Positions 34,831 through 46,348 of a DNA stretch of 64,000 nucleotides are shown here, one piece after another. How positions within the stretch are numbered: position 1 is the first letter of the stretch; the number at the start of each line of letters is the position of its first letter. The position numbers and the translations under genes were made by a program. The notes beneath the pieces are model-generated. The model had not been told where the DNA came from, did no database searches, and was given only the letters and a program-made list of their open reading frames with translations. Where the stretch lies: assembly GCA_031002005.1 (NCBI GenBank), contig JARYHS010006964.1, positions 124,001-188,000 on the forward strand, in the 5' to 3' direction. Origin of the DNA: Vandiemenella viatica (taxonomy: Eukaryota; Arthropoda; Insecta; Orthoptera; Morabidae).

Positions 34831-36772
34831 CAGGCCCAAGTGTTGACCTTCATACAGAAAAGCAAGCTTTCTCAGAGGTAGAAGTCAGTACTGGTGATTG
34901 GAAATAATCTAATCTGCATCAGGAACCAAACACAAAAATTCACTTTTAAAAAAAAGACAAACTACTACTAGACTGCTATTAAAAAATAGGGCACACCATA
35001 GGAAGGCAACTATCATCGACGCCAGAAGTATTATAGTATATCAGTAGATATATGTCAAACTAACTACAATGTTTTTCCTATAACAGTAGTGCAGTAGTTG
35101 TGATTACATTTCTTTAATAAGCCTTGGATCATAAAAGCAACTACCACTTTATTTTTTTTTAATAATTGATATGTAATAGAGGACAATCCATCACTGTTTT
35201 TACACAACAGCCTATAGTGCAATCCCTTATGATGCACAAATTAGATGTCAAAGAATAAAACTATGTGGTTATTCATACAGTTCCCTAAAATTACTATGAC
35301 CAAATTTTCTCATGTATGTATAGTTAATGTTTTTTTATATTAAAAAATAATATATTGCTTCTTAGTACTTAATGTTACATGGCAAGCTCTTGACCACATT
35401 TATGAAACAACACACAAACAGACATTTATTATCCCCATGAATAATAATTAACTCAACAATAACAGTTCAGTAGATTTAGGCAGATACACAAAGAACTTGA
35501 ATTTCTTTGTAATACACTGAGCATTTCCACTTTTGATGATGTAAAATTCTTATAATTGTATAAAGCATTAAACATGTCATAAAAGTGAAGAAACCTGTTG
35601 CTAAATAAGGCTCATTCAAATACAAAAAACTTTAACCGCTAGAGCCAAACAAGGTACAAAAAGTTTGTCTAGTGCAAAACCTAGGGAAATTGTGACCTTC
35701 AAAACAATACAAGAAGTTACATTGAACCACACTATTAAGTAGGGTTCAATTAAAGTTTAAATAGAGCGTTTAATGACCACAACCTAACTAATTCTACTAA
35801 ATTCTCACTGACGATGAACTATTCCACCAGGGAAAAATGTATCCAAGATTAAATAAATTAATAAACAGTAGATATCAATATTTAAAGCAAGAGAAGAGTA
35901 AGGCTTAGAACAAGTAAAATATATTTTTTTAATACTGAGACCAGGCAGGTATGTGCTGCTAACAGTATGTATACACACGAGTTTCAACAGAAATCATTTG
36001 AACATGTATTAATGATATACTCACTGTGCTAGATAGATAATTGTGGTGGGGATAATATAAGAGCTTAAACAATGGAGACAGCTGAGCTGGTACATAGCAC
36101 TAAATACACAACAAAGCAACAGTCCACATTTCACTTTCAGTTAACCAGCCTTTCGATTTTTTAGTTCGTGAGGCTTGTATTTCATGAAATGACATAAATT
36201 GGATTTATTTGTCTATGCATCTCATTAGAGTACAAGTTAACTTCAGATAATGGGAATATGTGATTGGTCAAATTGTATGGTATGGTACTGACATTAACAT
36301 GAATGATTTAACTAACAACTGGTTTCAAAACAGAGTAACTAACTTTACCTTAGCTATTTCAGAAATTGCTTGGTAATGAATATTATTAAGAACATCAACG
36401 AGAAGCAACATGAGGCTAAAGGCAAAGAGTGAGAGTTTATAGGTTGACTGTGAAGTAATCATGTTACCGTCCACAGTTGCCAGTGTAGCTGACTACAAAT
36501 TAAGTAGAGAATATTGCAGACTCAACAGAATGGCTCCCAAGGCATGTTAATATCTCTGCCACTTGAGAGGAAATTACTTGGGAGGAGAAACAAAATCATA
36601 TAGATGACTAACTCCATTTTTACTAATATCATTAAATAAAAACGGAACTTCATGCCTGATACCTTTGGTGTAAATTGATATATTCTCAGCAAGTCAATCT
36701 GAAGTTATCTTCACAAGTTTGTGGCGACAATTGACAAATTAATGTTTTTCTCATAATGCCTGTTATAACACA
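34831..36772. other. AT-rich sequence without recognised genes
   Basis: Many A/T homopolymers and short open frames only. I see no RNA gene, repeat array or promoter. Confidence 0.5.
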
Positions 36773-37029
36773 ATGTTCTGTGAAATAGTACACAGAATTG
36801 TAAGAAGAAAAAGCATTGATTTTTTACAAAAAAAAGATGTGTTGAAGTTAATATTATCTACAACCCAGTCACAGATAGATAAGAACAGTTATTTTAGCCT
36901 AAATATAATCATTTCTCAAGGCCCTAGTGATGATTCGATACAAGTAAATATGAGTAAGTACTCAGTAATTTGTTTCTATACTGAGTACTTTACATATTCG
37001 AAGCCGTCGACGAGGCGTAAAGCAGTAAA

Positions 37030-39100
37030 AAAAAAATATTTGAATAACTTCATTCAATACTTAATTGGTATTGGAAGAAAAGTACTTATATTGAATCGAA
37101 AGTATCGAAAGCACCAGGTGTTAAATTCTAAACACATCAACCCTACTACACCACTCAGCTGTGCCTGCCAAATTAATTTCCCCCCAACATCAAGTTGGTA
37201 GCATTGAAAATCAAACAAAATTGCTTCTAAGAATGGGCACAGAGGGTCCAATCTCAAAAATATTGTCTTATTTCATTGTAATAAAATCGTACTTGGAATG
37301 TGTTTTGATATGGCTGGCCAATGGTCGCTCCCGCGCAATTGGTCACACCCGCGCAGTCCCATACAAAAACTAAAAGATGTGGTTCATGAGCAATTAAGTA
37401 GCCCATGTGAATCGAAAGAGGAAGCTGCTTCAGCTAGCGTTTAACAGGAATATGACTTCTAGAAACATCACAAAGAGCTAGCCAACACCACAAAAAGATA
37501 AAGATAATGCAATGTAGTGACAAACTTGTCAAACACTTGAATGTCTGTAAAAAGCAATCCATTTACAGAATGGGAAGAAATGAGATTTATATTTCTTTGT
37601 CCATACAAATACACACAACAGTATCTTATTGTTGCAGCAACCTCAGTACCGAGTGAATGTTTGTTCTCTAAGGTGGCTGAAACAATGATAAACATAAGAA
37701 ACAAGTTGTCCTAAAAATATTTGGAACAATTGCTTTTTTGGGAAACCTTCCAAAAGAGGACTTTTTTGTTTAAAAGTGTTAAAATTATAATAAATAAATA
37801 TTTAAAGATAAGACAAAACCTTCTAAGTTTGCTTAGAATGTGTTTCTTTATTATAATTTTAATAAAATAAATAAAAGTTTTTACTGTGTGTTATTTTACT
37901 TTATTACACTGGTCAAGTAAAATAAATAATTTAGCAAAACATCACATATATTCTGAGATTTCGAAATTAATTAAAGAAAGTATCGACATGAGTAAATATT
38001 GATAATTTTGCAGTACTCATATGACTATCATAAAACAATTTGAGTACATCTGAGTAGGTATCAAAATTTTGATGGTATCGGAACATCACTTCAAAGCCAA
38101 AACAGCGACAGTAACACGAGCCAACACAACTTAATGTAAACCACCACTGAGGCTGCAAGTCGTCATTATGAAATGAAACCTATCCATAATTCTTACTATT
38201 TCATCTAAGATTATGGGCCAATTACAGCCATGAATACGTGTTACAATGTTCACCCACATAACAGAAAAGCACTTTCATAGTATACACTCACATATATATC
38301 AATACAAATATTGAGTATTAATTTTTTTACCTTATCATCTTCTGTTATTACTAGCAACTAATTAAAGATTAGGAATTTTATAGCATTACCACAACTATGT
38401 TATTTTTAAAAGGTATGCACAATACTTCACACACCAGCACAACCCTTCTTACTGCAACACATTTAAAGTTGTGCAGGAAAATTTAGTTTAGCAACAAGTG
38501 GATTCTAAATCTGTGTGGCTTACACTGAAAAATAAAAGTCTCCATTTTCTCACTATTACAAATAAACGTATCAGTCAGTGACATTCTATTGACTAGCAAA
38601 TATATAGTAGAGTTTTGACTATGCTTTAAGAACTCCATATTTAACTGATTTCAACTGAAAATGTAAAGCCAGATATTCAAGAAAATAACTTTCCAACAAC
38701 TACAGATTGCAATTTCTCAATTGCTTAACTCATGTGCAACATATTCAGACAAACGTTAATAAATACAGACAAAACGAGCTCATAGACATCATTGTACAAT
38801 ACATATCTAGTAAATGGCATATCATTGAGAAATTCACGTGCCTGTAATACTTTTCATAATAGTAAATTTGCGAATTTGCTTAGCCTGCTGATTTATCACA
38901 GTGAAAGACTATTAAACAACATTTATACTGTAAATGAATTTCCTCATTCTTTTGTTTATTTTTCAGACGAACAAACACAACATATTTAAAGGTATCGTGA
39001 ACATCATGTGGTCTAATGAGCAAAATGTGCTTATTCGCAATTCTTTATCAACCAAAGTGAACAGCAGGCGAGTGAAAGGAGTGTCCAGCTGTTAAACAAT
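37030..39100 (+). repeat. Direct repeat A, copy 2
   Basis: It matches contig 1 (1-2076) in the same orientation with small differences. Here the sequence continues on both sides. Upstream (36950-37010) and downstream (38030-38070) are AGTACT/GAGTAC-type motifs that recall subterminal repeats of some hAT elements, consistent with the hAT fragment inside. Complete termini and an 8-bp duplication could not be found. Confidence 0.85.
37541..37771 (+). pseudogene. hAT transposase C-terminal fragment, copy 2
   Basis: An open frame reads SNPFTEWEEM, then YTQQYLIVAATSVPSE, FSKVAETM and INIRNKLS, followed by a stop at 37712-37714 and then KYLEQLLFW. This is the C-terminal dimerisation domain of a hAT transposase (family pattern YL-PATSVPSERLFS-AG---RN-L). 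It is in frame here, unlike copy 1. No catalytic domain is readable upstream, so it is a dead element. Confidence 0.75.
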
Positions 39101-40385
39101 GCTGTAAGACTCCGTAAGCAGCTATAAGTTGTAAACCTACCACTACCAGAATATCTAAAGCATTTATTGGCTCTATGTAACGTCCTTCTGTCGTCTTCAG
39201 AGAGCAAAACACAATATCTCCTCACAGCTAAATGACAACGTTTCATGTGAATAGCCGATAAGTTCTGCTACAGAGATACTTAATGTTCTATAGTAAGAAT
39301 TCCACTGTCAATTTCTGCTGCTCAAAAACTAAGATCATTGCTATCTAAATTGCTGTCCACTGTTCCGTCATTCCATCAACATATACAAAATTTACAGAAC
39401 CTAAGCTTCAGTCATCTGCAACATACTGCTGATCGGATAATCATAAACACACACAAAAAAAAAAAAAAAACTCCTGGAATGAAATCGCCGTACAGCACAT
39501 TCAAAGTAATAAGCATTCTTCTTATCAATTTAATTGCATGAATGTGTTGCCAGACATCTGTAAAACAGGCCTTTGTTTTCAGAGTCACGATAGTAATATA
39601 TTGGCATTCACTCATTATTTCAACAAACTAATGCTTTTAAACCAAACAATTCAAATTAACGAGAAAAATAAAATACTTCAAACGACGTTAATAGTTACTG
39701 TAAGGGAAGTTGTTAATACGTTCCAACTGCTAAATACATGACATATTTATACATCGTGTAATTCAGCTTATACGTATTACTAAATAAAATCTCGGGATTG
39801 AACATTAGCCACATACAGGTAAATAACAACAAAGTTGCCCAAGTAATTGAGAATGAAAGGCTCGTCCATGTTGTTGTGGATAGTAATCAGCAACGTATGA
39901 ACTGTACAATACAATATAATACATCCCAATACAACAGACCAGCTCTGTGGGATGTGGAAAGTTATCAATTTACAGTTAACAATATAATACATACACCAGA
40001 AGATGTACAATCACAGCATACGTGGGACATTAACCACGTCAACTACATTTATACAACTTCATAAACAGATTAATGGTAGACCCACCTCTTCTTTAATATA
40101 CACAGCCTCTATTGTCTCCATATCGTATCCTTGTGACGCCTAGAGAAATGAATAGCACAATATTACTAACAAGTCACTGCAATCACAACATGCGATGCAC
40201 AGACAGCTGTTAGGCACATGGAGGAAGGAATAATGGAGGCGACGCAAGGGACCTTTACCACGCACTGAAGTGAAGCCGGGTGGAGAGAGTTGGGGAGGAG
40301 GGGACGCCATATTACCCTACCCAAGAATCACCGGGAACAAGCCCAAATATATCCAGGGAACTCTACCATAACCGTGGAGCCACAA
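39101..40385. other. AT-rich sequence without recognised genes
   Basis: Open frames at 39031-39246 (-) and 39798-40064 (+) carry no domain. An A run of 17 lies near 39454-39470. A more GC-rich stretch occurs at 40200-40380 with no recognisable content. Confidence 0.45.
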
Positions 40386-40775
40386 TTTGATGATGGATTA
40401 TTATGTAACTCGATATGACAAATAAAAAATGAAGAATAAATTTTTTTGATATTCTGCTTAGTTTTCGAGATATTCTGTCCCAAATGTGAAATGGTTTTGG
40501 TTGAAATTCAGAAGAAAAAATTGGTTAAAGTCAAATTTGATGATGGATTCTTATTTAAAAAGACGAGACAAATGAAAAATAAAGAATAAAAATTTTCGAT
40601 ATCTCACCTAGTTCTAGAGATATACTGTAACAAAAGTGAGGTTGAAATGGAGAAGAAAAATTTCCCAAAAGTCAAAGTTAATGATCGATTCTTATGTAAC
40701 ACGACGAGACAAATCGAAAATAAAGAATAAAATTTTTCGATATCTTGCTTAGTTTTCGGGATATACTGGGAACAT
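40386..40775. repeat. Three-copy degenerate tandem repeat, 140-150 bp
   Basis: Units begin near 40386, 40536 and 40676. Each contains TGATGATGGATT-like sequence, then AATAAAGAATAAA, then a TTTTCGATATCTTGCTTAG-like block with GAGATATACTG, then a GAGAAGAAAAA block. The third unit is partial. The pattern is that of a short satellite or of internal repeats in a non-autonomous element. Confidence 0.8.
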
Positions 40776-40914
40776 CGCAATGTTTTGAAGCGCAATACCG
40801 CTGCTGCCGCCATGCGGGAGAGTTTAGAGCCTGCTTCACCGATTTAACGTCACTTCTCCTCCATTTATTTCCTTCCTCCATGGTTAGGCAAAGGTTCGGT
40901 ACAAAGATTCTACA

Positions 40915-42255
40915 TATCTATCTACATATATACTCTGCAATTCACAAAATTGTGGGTGGCAGAGGGTGCTCAGCACCAAAGCTAATCTCTTTGCTGTGCA
41001 TTCCAATCCCTAATGGTACGAGGGAAAAAAGAATTCATATAAGAATCAGTCCGGCACCTTATTTCTCTAATTTTATCTTTCCTGTCATTCAGACTCAAAT
41101 AGGTTGGTGGAAGAAGTATTTCACTACACTCAAAAGTGAAAGTGTGAGAACGTATGTTTACCAATGTTTAAACGAAACGTGTGTCGTCTATCTACCAGAG
41201 ATTCCCAACCTAGTGTACTAATCAGTTCTGTGACGCTTTCATAAGGACTATAGCAAGCGGTCACGAATCGAGCGGCTCTTCTATGTACTTTCTCTATACT
41301 TTCGATCAACCCCTTACGAAATGGGTCCCAAATGGCACAACAATAATCCAAATGTGGACGCACAAGAGATTTGTACGCTATCTCCTTTGTTTGTTCATTA
41401 CAATTTTTCAAGATTCGACCTATGAATCACAGCCTAGAATTTGCTCTACCTACTAACGAATTAATGTGTACGTCCCATTTCATGTTCCTTTGTACTGTTA
41501 CTCCCAAATATTTCATAGAATCGACCATATCAATAACTGAATTGTTTAACTCGTATTTCTGAACAATTCGAATCTTTTTGTTTGTCTTGCACTTTTTACA
41601 ATTTAGAGTAAGTTGCCACTCAGCGCACCAAGCCAAAATAACTTCCAGATCGCGCTGAATTTTTAAGCAATCGGCCAAATTTCTTACTTCCCTATAAATA
41701 ACCGCATCATCAGCAAACAGTCTAAAAAGGCTTTTCACTTTGTCTCCGAGATCGTTTATAAAAATTAAGAAAAGAAGTGGTCCTATTACACTTCCTTGAG
41801 GTACACCCAATGCAACATCGAGATTAGAAGAACTTTCTCCTTCAACAACAACATACTGCGACCGACCAGTTAGAAAATCCTTTATCCATTCACAAAGCTG
41901 ATCCGATATACCGTACGCTCGAAGCTTCGCTAAGAGGCGGTTTTGTGGCACAGAGTCAAAGGCTTTCTGGAAATCTAAAAAAATTGCATCTACTTGTGAA
42001 CCTGCATCGATAACTTTCATTACGTCGTATGTAAATAGGGCCAGCTGTGTTTCACATGATCCTTTCTTCCGAAATCCGTGTTGATTTGTTGTAAGCAAAT
42101 TATTATCATCTAGAAAATTCATAATGTTCGAGCATATAATATGCTCCATAACTCTACTACAAACAGATGTTATAGATATGGAACAATAGTTTCCAGGATC
42201 ACTTCGATCACCTTTTTTGAAAATCGGAGTTACTTGCGCGATTTTCCAGTAAAGA
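40915..42255 (-). pseudogene. CR1-like LINE, 5'-truncated reverse transcriptase
   Basis: The minus strand is open from about 42250 to 41427 and covers most of a reverse transcriptase: WKIAQVTPIFKKGDRSDPGN near 42240, QHGFRKKGSCETQLAL, AIFLDFQKAFDSVP, GVPQGSVIGPLLFLIFIND, the catalytic FADD (LFADDAVIYREV), and MKYLGVTV. After frame changes the C-terminal part follows (YKSLVRPHLDYCCAIWDPF at 41130-41411, SFFPRTIRDWNA near 40985-41040). The 3' end has short TGTAGA-type repeats near 40915-40935. The endonuclease is missing. The RT core is the best preserved in the window, but the frame is broken downstream. Confidence 0.88.
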
Positions 42256-42923
42256 TACTGCTAGTTTCAGGCGATCAAATCCACATTAAGTTTCTTTCGT
42301 AAAATAACTTAACTAGTAGAATTTTAAATTGTTAACTATCGTTCTATCACTCCATTTATACGAATAATATTTTGCTGGTATTCAAGGTTTTATTCAGTTG
42401 GTAAAACTGAAGCGTGATGCAACTTCAAATCCCAAGTTACTTCTCACAGTATACGTGGAAACCAGTTGGGTGTAAACATACAGCACGTTCTACAAGACGC
42501 AGGCAAAATAATATCAAGTGAATTGTACATAACGTTACTGTGATAAATGTTAAATTTTAGAGTGGAATAGCAGTACAGAGAGGTGCAGAAGGTGCTGTTC
42601 CGGACTGACAACTTCATTTTTTAATTAATTGCAATGGAGCTCACACTCTGGTGGCAATTTCCCGACACACCCACTCTCTCCCCCTTTCCTGCACCCACCT
42701 TCCTTTGCTCCCTATAAAATTCGAACTTTCAACGTTTTTAGTAAATTATTCATCATCTCTCTTGGTAACTTATTCTAATCTATGATAGGGTTACCAGAAT
42801 TTTTTCTCCAAATCCGGGGACACTTTACAACTTTTTCACAAAAATCCGGGGACGCTTTCGGCATTTGTGCTAATTATGCGTTGTACTTTTATAAATTATA
42901 TGATTAAAGGATGGGTTAACTTA
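41765..42923 (+). repeat. Direct repeat B, copy 1
   Basis: It matches contig 3 (62838-64000) in the same orientation with few differences. It covers the 5' part of the CR1-like LINE and the adjoining upstream sequence. Because both the insertion junction and its flank are shared, the copies arose by duplication or are alleles, not independent insertions. Confidence 0.9.
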
Positions 42924-43195
42924 AAAGCCACATATTATTTATATTTTGTATTATAAATGAGTATCACAGATCAGCCATTTTGCACACAGCACAAAAGCTG
43001 TTGTGTCCAAGACTTAGTATCCATGTAATTTTCTTTTATTCCTAGGCACGTACAAGGAAAAGAAGGACGCTTCATATCTCTTGCTTTAAACGAATGAACT
43101 AGCAAATCAGGGCTTTAAAGATCTCTCACTTGATTTAAAAAATAAATCTGAGGACAACAGCATAAATCCGGGGACATTGCGGGGACGAAATCCCT
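42785..43195. mobile_element. Possible non-autonomous DNA element with repeated TCCGGGGAC motif
   Basis: The segment starts TAGGGTTACCAGAATTTTTT and carries AATCCGGGGACA-type motifs at about 42832, 42843 and 43166, ending near GGGGACGAAATCCCTA. Internally repeated motifs near both ends are typical of some hAT-derived elements. No matching 8-bp duplication is visible at the boundaries I tried, so the assignment is weak. Confidence 0.35.
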
Positions 43196-43622
43196 ACTCC
43201 TAGGGAAGCTACTCCTCCGGTGGCGTTACAACTGTGAACTCTAGATCTTGAGATTGTTTCGATATTACAGTTGTAAACTCTAGATCTTTGGAACTAGGAA
43301 TCTTAGCATAAATGTCAGTCTCTCAAGGAGTGAGATTCTCCATCTCAAAGCAGTGTTTTGTTTTTAGTATTATTAATAATAGCAATTTCAAATAAGGGCC
43401 CGTAACCATTCGTAAATAATTAAGCCAGCTTTCACGTTTATGACGTAATTCCCAAAGCAAATTCAGATCGAAGAACAATTTCCTCTTTAGCAACAATTTC
43501 TTGACCATTTTTACTTTTTGTTCTCATCAGACATTGTGAAATAACTACTGAAACTAATGCTTCATCCATGATTTAATAAAACCGAGGCAAAGACGGAAGT
43601 TAAAAACGTAAGAATGTCAGTT
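43196..43622. other. AT-rich sequence without recognised genes
   Basis: A short approximate repeat (GTTACAACTGTGAACTCTAG and a similar block about 46 bp on) lies at 43225-43285. The open frame at 43323-43508 (-) has no domain. Confidence 0.4.
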
Positions 43623-43624
43623 TT

Positions 43625-45197
43625 ATGGCGGCTACACACTAGGTAATCCGGTCCCAATCGATAGGGGCAATCCGGCAAGGGCCAGCAGATTGCCGCGTGA
43701 GTAGGCTAATTGGAACATGTTGCTCCCGATATCGGGAGATCCGCAGAGCCCGACAAACAATTTACAGATTCATCAGACAGGGAGCAAATTGAGTACGTTC
43801 GTAGCGCGATTGCAATGATTGAGACAATTTCGGCTCAGTCGGCTTTGAGCAGAGAATGAATGCGTTTCGTGCCATTGGTTGTGTATATCGTCAGTAATGT
43901 CTAAAGAGACAGACGGTGTGGTCCAATATTTTTGAAGTTTATAAAGATATGCCCCAGTTATGGGACAAATACAACAAAAATTACAAACCGCAAAATGCGG
44001 GAAGAAGGATTTAGAGTATTGCTAGAAATTTCCAAAGAATTGGACCAGGAAGCAACAGTTGCAGTTCTGAAAAAGAGAACAGAACTCGCGTGAATTAAAA
44101 AAGGTAAGTAAAGACTCAAATACCTAAGTGATTATTGTTTTATGAAATGTAAATGCATAATTGTATTTACAGCAGTTAATAATAATCTTTGAGGAATATA
44201 AGGGTAATAGATAAAAGAACAGAAATAAGTAACTTTTACAATAAATGTATTTATTGAATATTATTCAATATACATTATTTGAATGGAAAAGTAACAGATT
44301 GGTTTTTACAAATTGATTTCATAGTTAATTTTATTTATACAATAAAGTTTCCAAGACAAATTGTATAGAACTAAATTCTGTCTTAACTGAAATCTGAATA
44401 AAAAACTATGATTTCATTAATAATGTGCTTGGTATTTACAGGTGAAATCTTGTATGCAAACGGGAAGTGGCACAGAAGACATGTATGTACCGTCCTTTTG
44501 GTACTACGATCTTCTCCGTTTTTTTAGAAGAAAATAGCGAACATTCATGAGTACGTAATGTATGTACTTACAAGGGTACAATATTTATCATTCTTTCCTG
44601 AAAAACTATCCTACCTTCTTGGTTAAAATATTTTTGGAAGTATCTCTGGTTTTATTTACTTCCTCATTTTGCCTTTCTCTGTGGTTTGCGCTAATGGCAC
44701 TAAACCTTCCATTATTCGACACCAGTTTCCTTGACAGAATGTCGTAGCTTCAGTATTTTCATGATCAACAGATTTGCATGTTATGTACTGAGTAGATTTC
44801 TTTCGCAAGTAATTGTGCAACGCACAACACGCCAGGACATTGGGGTCAACATTATCAATGTTTAAGCCAATATATTGACGGTAAATCCTGAATCTGGCAG
44901 CTAGTATGTCAAAAGTATTTTCTACGACTCTTCTGGCATGAGACGGTCGATAATTGTAAATTATTTTTTCATGGGAAATATTTTTAAAGGGAAATGGTTT
45001 CATCATGTGCTTATTAACAGCAAATGCACTGTCACCCACAAATACAAATGGCACAGGCGTCTTTGTACCTGGCAAATTTGAAGTTAGAGGTAAATGTAAT
45101 TCATTGGATATCATTTTCTTGTAAAAATTTGTAAATTTAAACACTCTTCCTTCTGAGACGCTACCATTGGTGCCTGTATTTACGTATATATATTGAT
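43625..45197. mobile_element. Truncated PIF/Harbinger transposon
   Basis: The fragment combines a MADF-domain gene remnant (+) and the C-terminal half of a Harbinger transposase (-), facing each other. This is the two-gene convergent layout known for PIF/Harbinger elements. A candidate left terminus, GGCGGCTACACACTAGG, begins near 43627 after a TTA-like site. The other end is absent: the element stops at the inverted-duplication breakpoint, where it is fused to the LINE. Confidence 0.7.
43897..44103 (+). pseudogene. MADF-domain protein of the Harbinger element (first exon, frameshifted)
   Basis: From the ATG at 43897 and, after a frame change, the plus strand reads WSNIFEVYKDMPQLWDKYN and then, in another frame, VLLEISKELDQEATVAVLKK. 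This is the N-terminal part of a MADF domain, the Myb-like DNA-binding module encoded by the second gene of many insect Harbinger elements. A donor-like GTAAGT follows at 44104. Two frame disruptions make it a pseudogene. It would have assisted transposase binding to the element ends. Confidence 0.6.
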
Positions 45198-46317
45198 AAT
45201 TGGCCGTCATGGTCCCGTCTGCCCTTCTTACGGTTGATAGTGTAGTCGGTGGTCTCAATTTGCTAGCTGCGATCTTGTATGGGACGCCCCAGGGATCTGA
45301 CTTTAAATTAGCGTTTACATAAGCCTCCCAACTCTGCTGCTTTGTTTTTATTAGCAGCTCTTTAAAGGCAGTCTTCCTTTCCCTGTATCTATCGAGAAGC
45401 AAGCACCTATCGGCAGCAATCATGCACCGTTGGTACTCTTTTCTCGCCTTCCTCATCTCCGATCGTAGTTTTTGCAGTCGGTCGCTCCACGGTATGTCTG
45501 TAGTATTCGCTGGTCTTTTGAGGGGAATGGCCATTTTCATTACGCGCTGAATTTCACGCGTGATCCCTCTTGCTATGACATCTACATCATTACCTTCCAA
45601 TAGATCCACTGGTAGACGGAATTCATCTCTTAGTTTTGCCCAATCTGCCCTACGTAAGTTATATTTTTTCCTTGTGTCGTTAATTTCATTGATTTGCAAC
45701 CTACCTTTGGCCAGATCAAACAGAATCAAGTTGTGGTCACTTGTAGTTTCGTTTTCAACCACCCTCCAGTTTCTGGCTAGGTTTCCTGCCAGCTGGTTGG
45801 TCAGCGTTACATCGATATTCGATTTTGCACCGGCTCTATTACTAAAGGTTGGAGCATTATTAGGGCAGTTCCTGACTTCCAGGCATAACTCATTTAACAG
45901 TTCCTCTACCATTAAGCCTCGTTCATCCGTTGTATCACTGTACCAGAGCGGGGAGTGTGCATTTATATCTGCTGTTATAATTATCCTTTGATCTTGTAAC
46001 TCAGTGCAAATTTTTCTTATTTTATTTAGATAAGCATCTATAGGGTCCTTATATTGGCAGTACATCGATACCAAAGTAACGCTACACCACCCGGTATCGA
46101 TCTCTGCACATGCTGTGTGCTCATCACAGTATTGCGATATTTTGGTTACAGTTAGTTCTTTATTTAGTACAATGATTCCTGCCATAGGTTTAGGTCCACT
46201 TACTATGGTTTGTGAGGATACTGGCATGTGTGGTATTTGTCCGCCCTTAGAGTAAGGCTCTTGCACACAGATAACATCCCAGTCATGTTGCGCAGCAAGA
46301 TTCCTTAGCTCATGCAT
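44656..46317 (-). CDS. Chimeric ORF: LINE endonuclease joined to Harbinger transposase C-terminus
   Basis: From the ATG at 46317 this is 553 uninterrupted codons (a TTG four codons earlier could also be read). Residues 1 to about 373 come from the R1/LOA-like LINE: an APE-type endonuclease with CVQEPY, ADINAHSPLW, NIDVT and TSDHN retained, then the linker before reverse transcriptase. Residues from about 374 are the C-terminal half of a DDE_Tnp_4 Harbinger transposase with GDSAF (second Asp near 429), YNYRPSHARRVVENTF (Glu near 466) and ACCALHNYLR. The join lies at the inverted-duplication boundary. The first catalytic Asp of the transposase is missing, so it cannot transpose by itself. The endonuclease lacks the usual N-terminal strand, which lies in another frame. 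It is probably an accidental fusion; expression is unknown. Confidence 0.8.
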   Translation of the reverse strand: MHELRNLAAQHDWDVICVQEPYSKGGQIPHMPVSSQTIVSGPKPMAGIIVLNKELTVTKISQYCDEHTACAEIDTGWCSVTLVSMYCQYKDPIDAYLNKIRKICTELQDQRIIITADINAHSPLWYSDTTDERGLMVEELLNELCLEVRNCPNNAPTFSNRAGAKSNIDVTLTNQLAGNLARNWRVVENETTSDHNLILFDLAKGRLQINEINDTRKKYNLRRADWAKLRDEFRLPVDLLEGNDVDVIARGITREIQRVMKMAIPLKRPANTTDIPWSDRLQKLRSEMRKARKEYQRCMIAADRCLLLDRYRERKTAFKELLIKTKQQSWEAYVNANLKSDPWGVPYKIAASKLRPPTTLSTVRRADGTMTANYQYIYVNTGTNGSVSEGRVFKFTNFYKKMISNELHLPLTSNLPGTKTPVPFVFVGDSAFAVNKHMMKPFPFKNISHEKIIYNYRPSHARRVVENTFDILAARFRIYRQYIGLNIDNVDPNVLACCALHNYLRKKSTQYITCKSVDHENTEATTFCQGNWCRIMEGLVPLAQTTEKGKMRK

Positions 46318-46348
46318 TAATTTGTGCAACTTTGATTGTACCTTTCAT

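Noticed and set aside
36773..37201. 142-residue plus-strand frame
   Set aside because: Low-complexity AT-rich sequence, no domain; only its end lies in repeat A, where contig 1 starts too late to test it.
45560..45991. 143-residue plus-strand frame
   Set aside because: Exact antisense of the LINE endonuclease coding strand, which has the family motifs.
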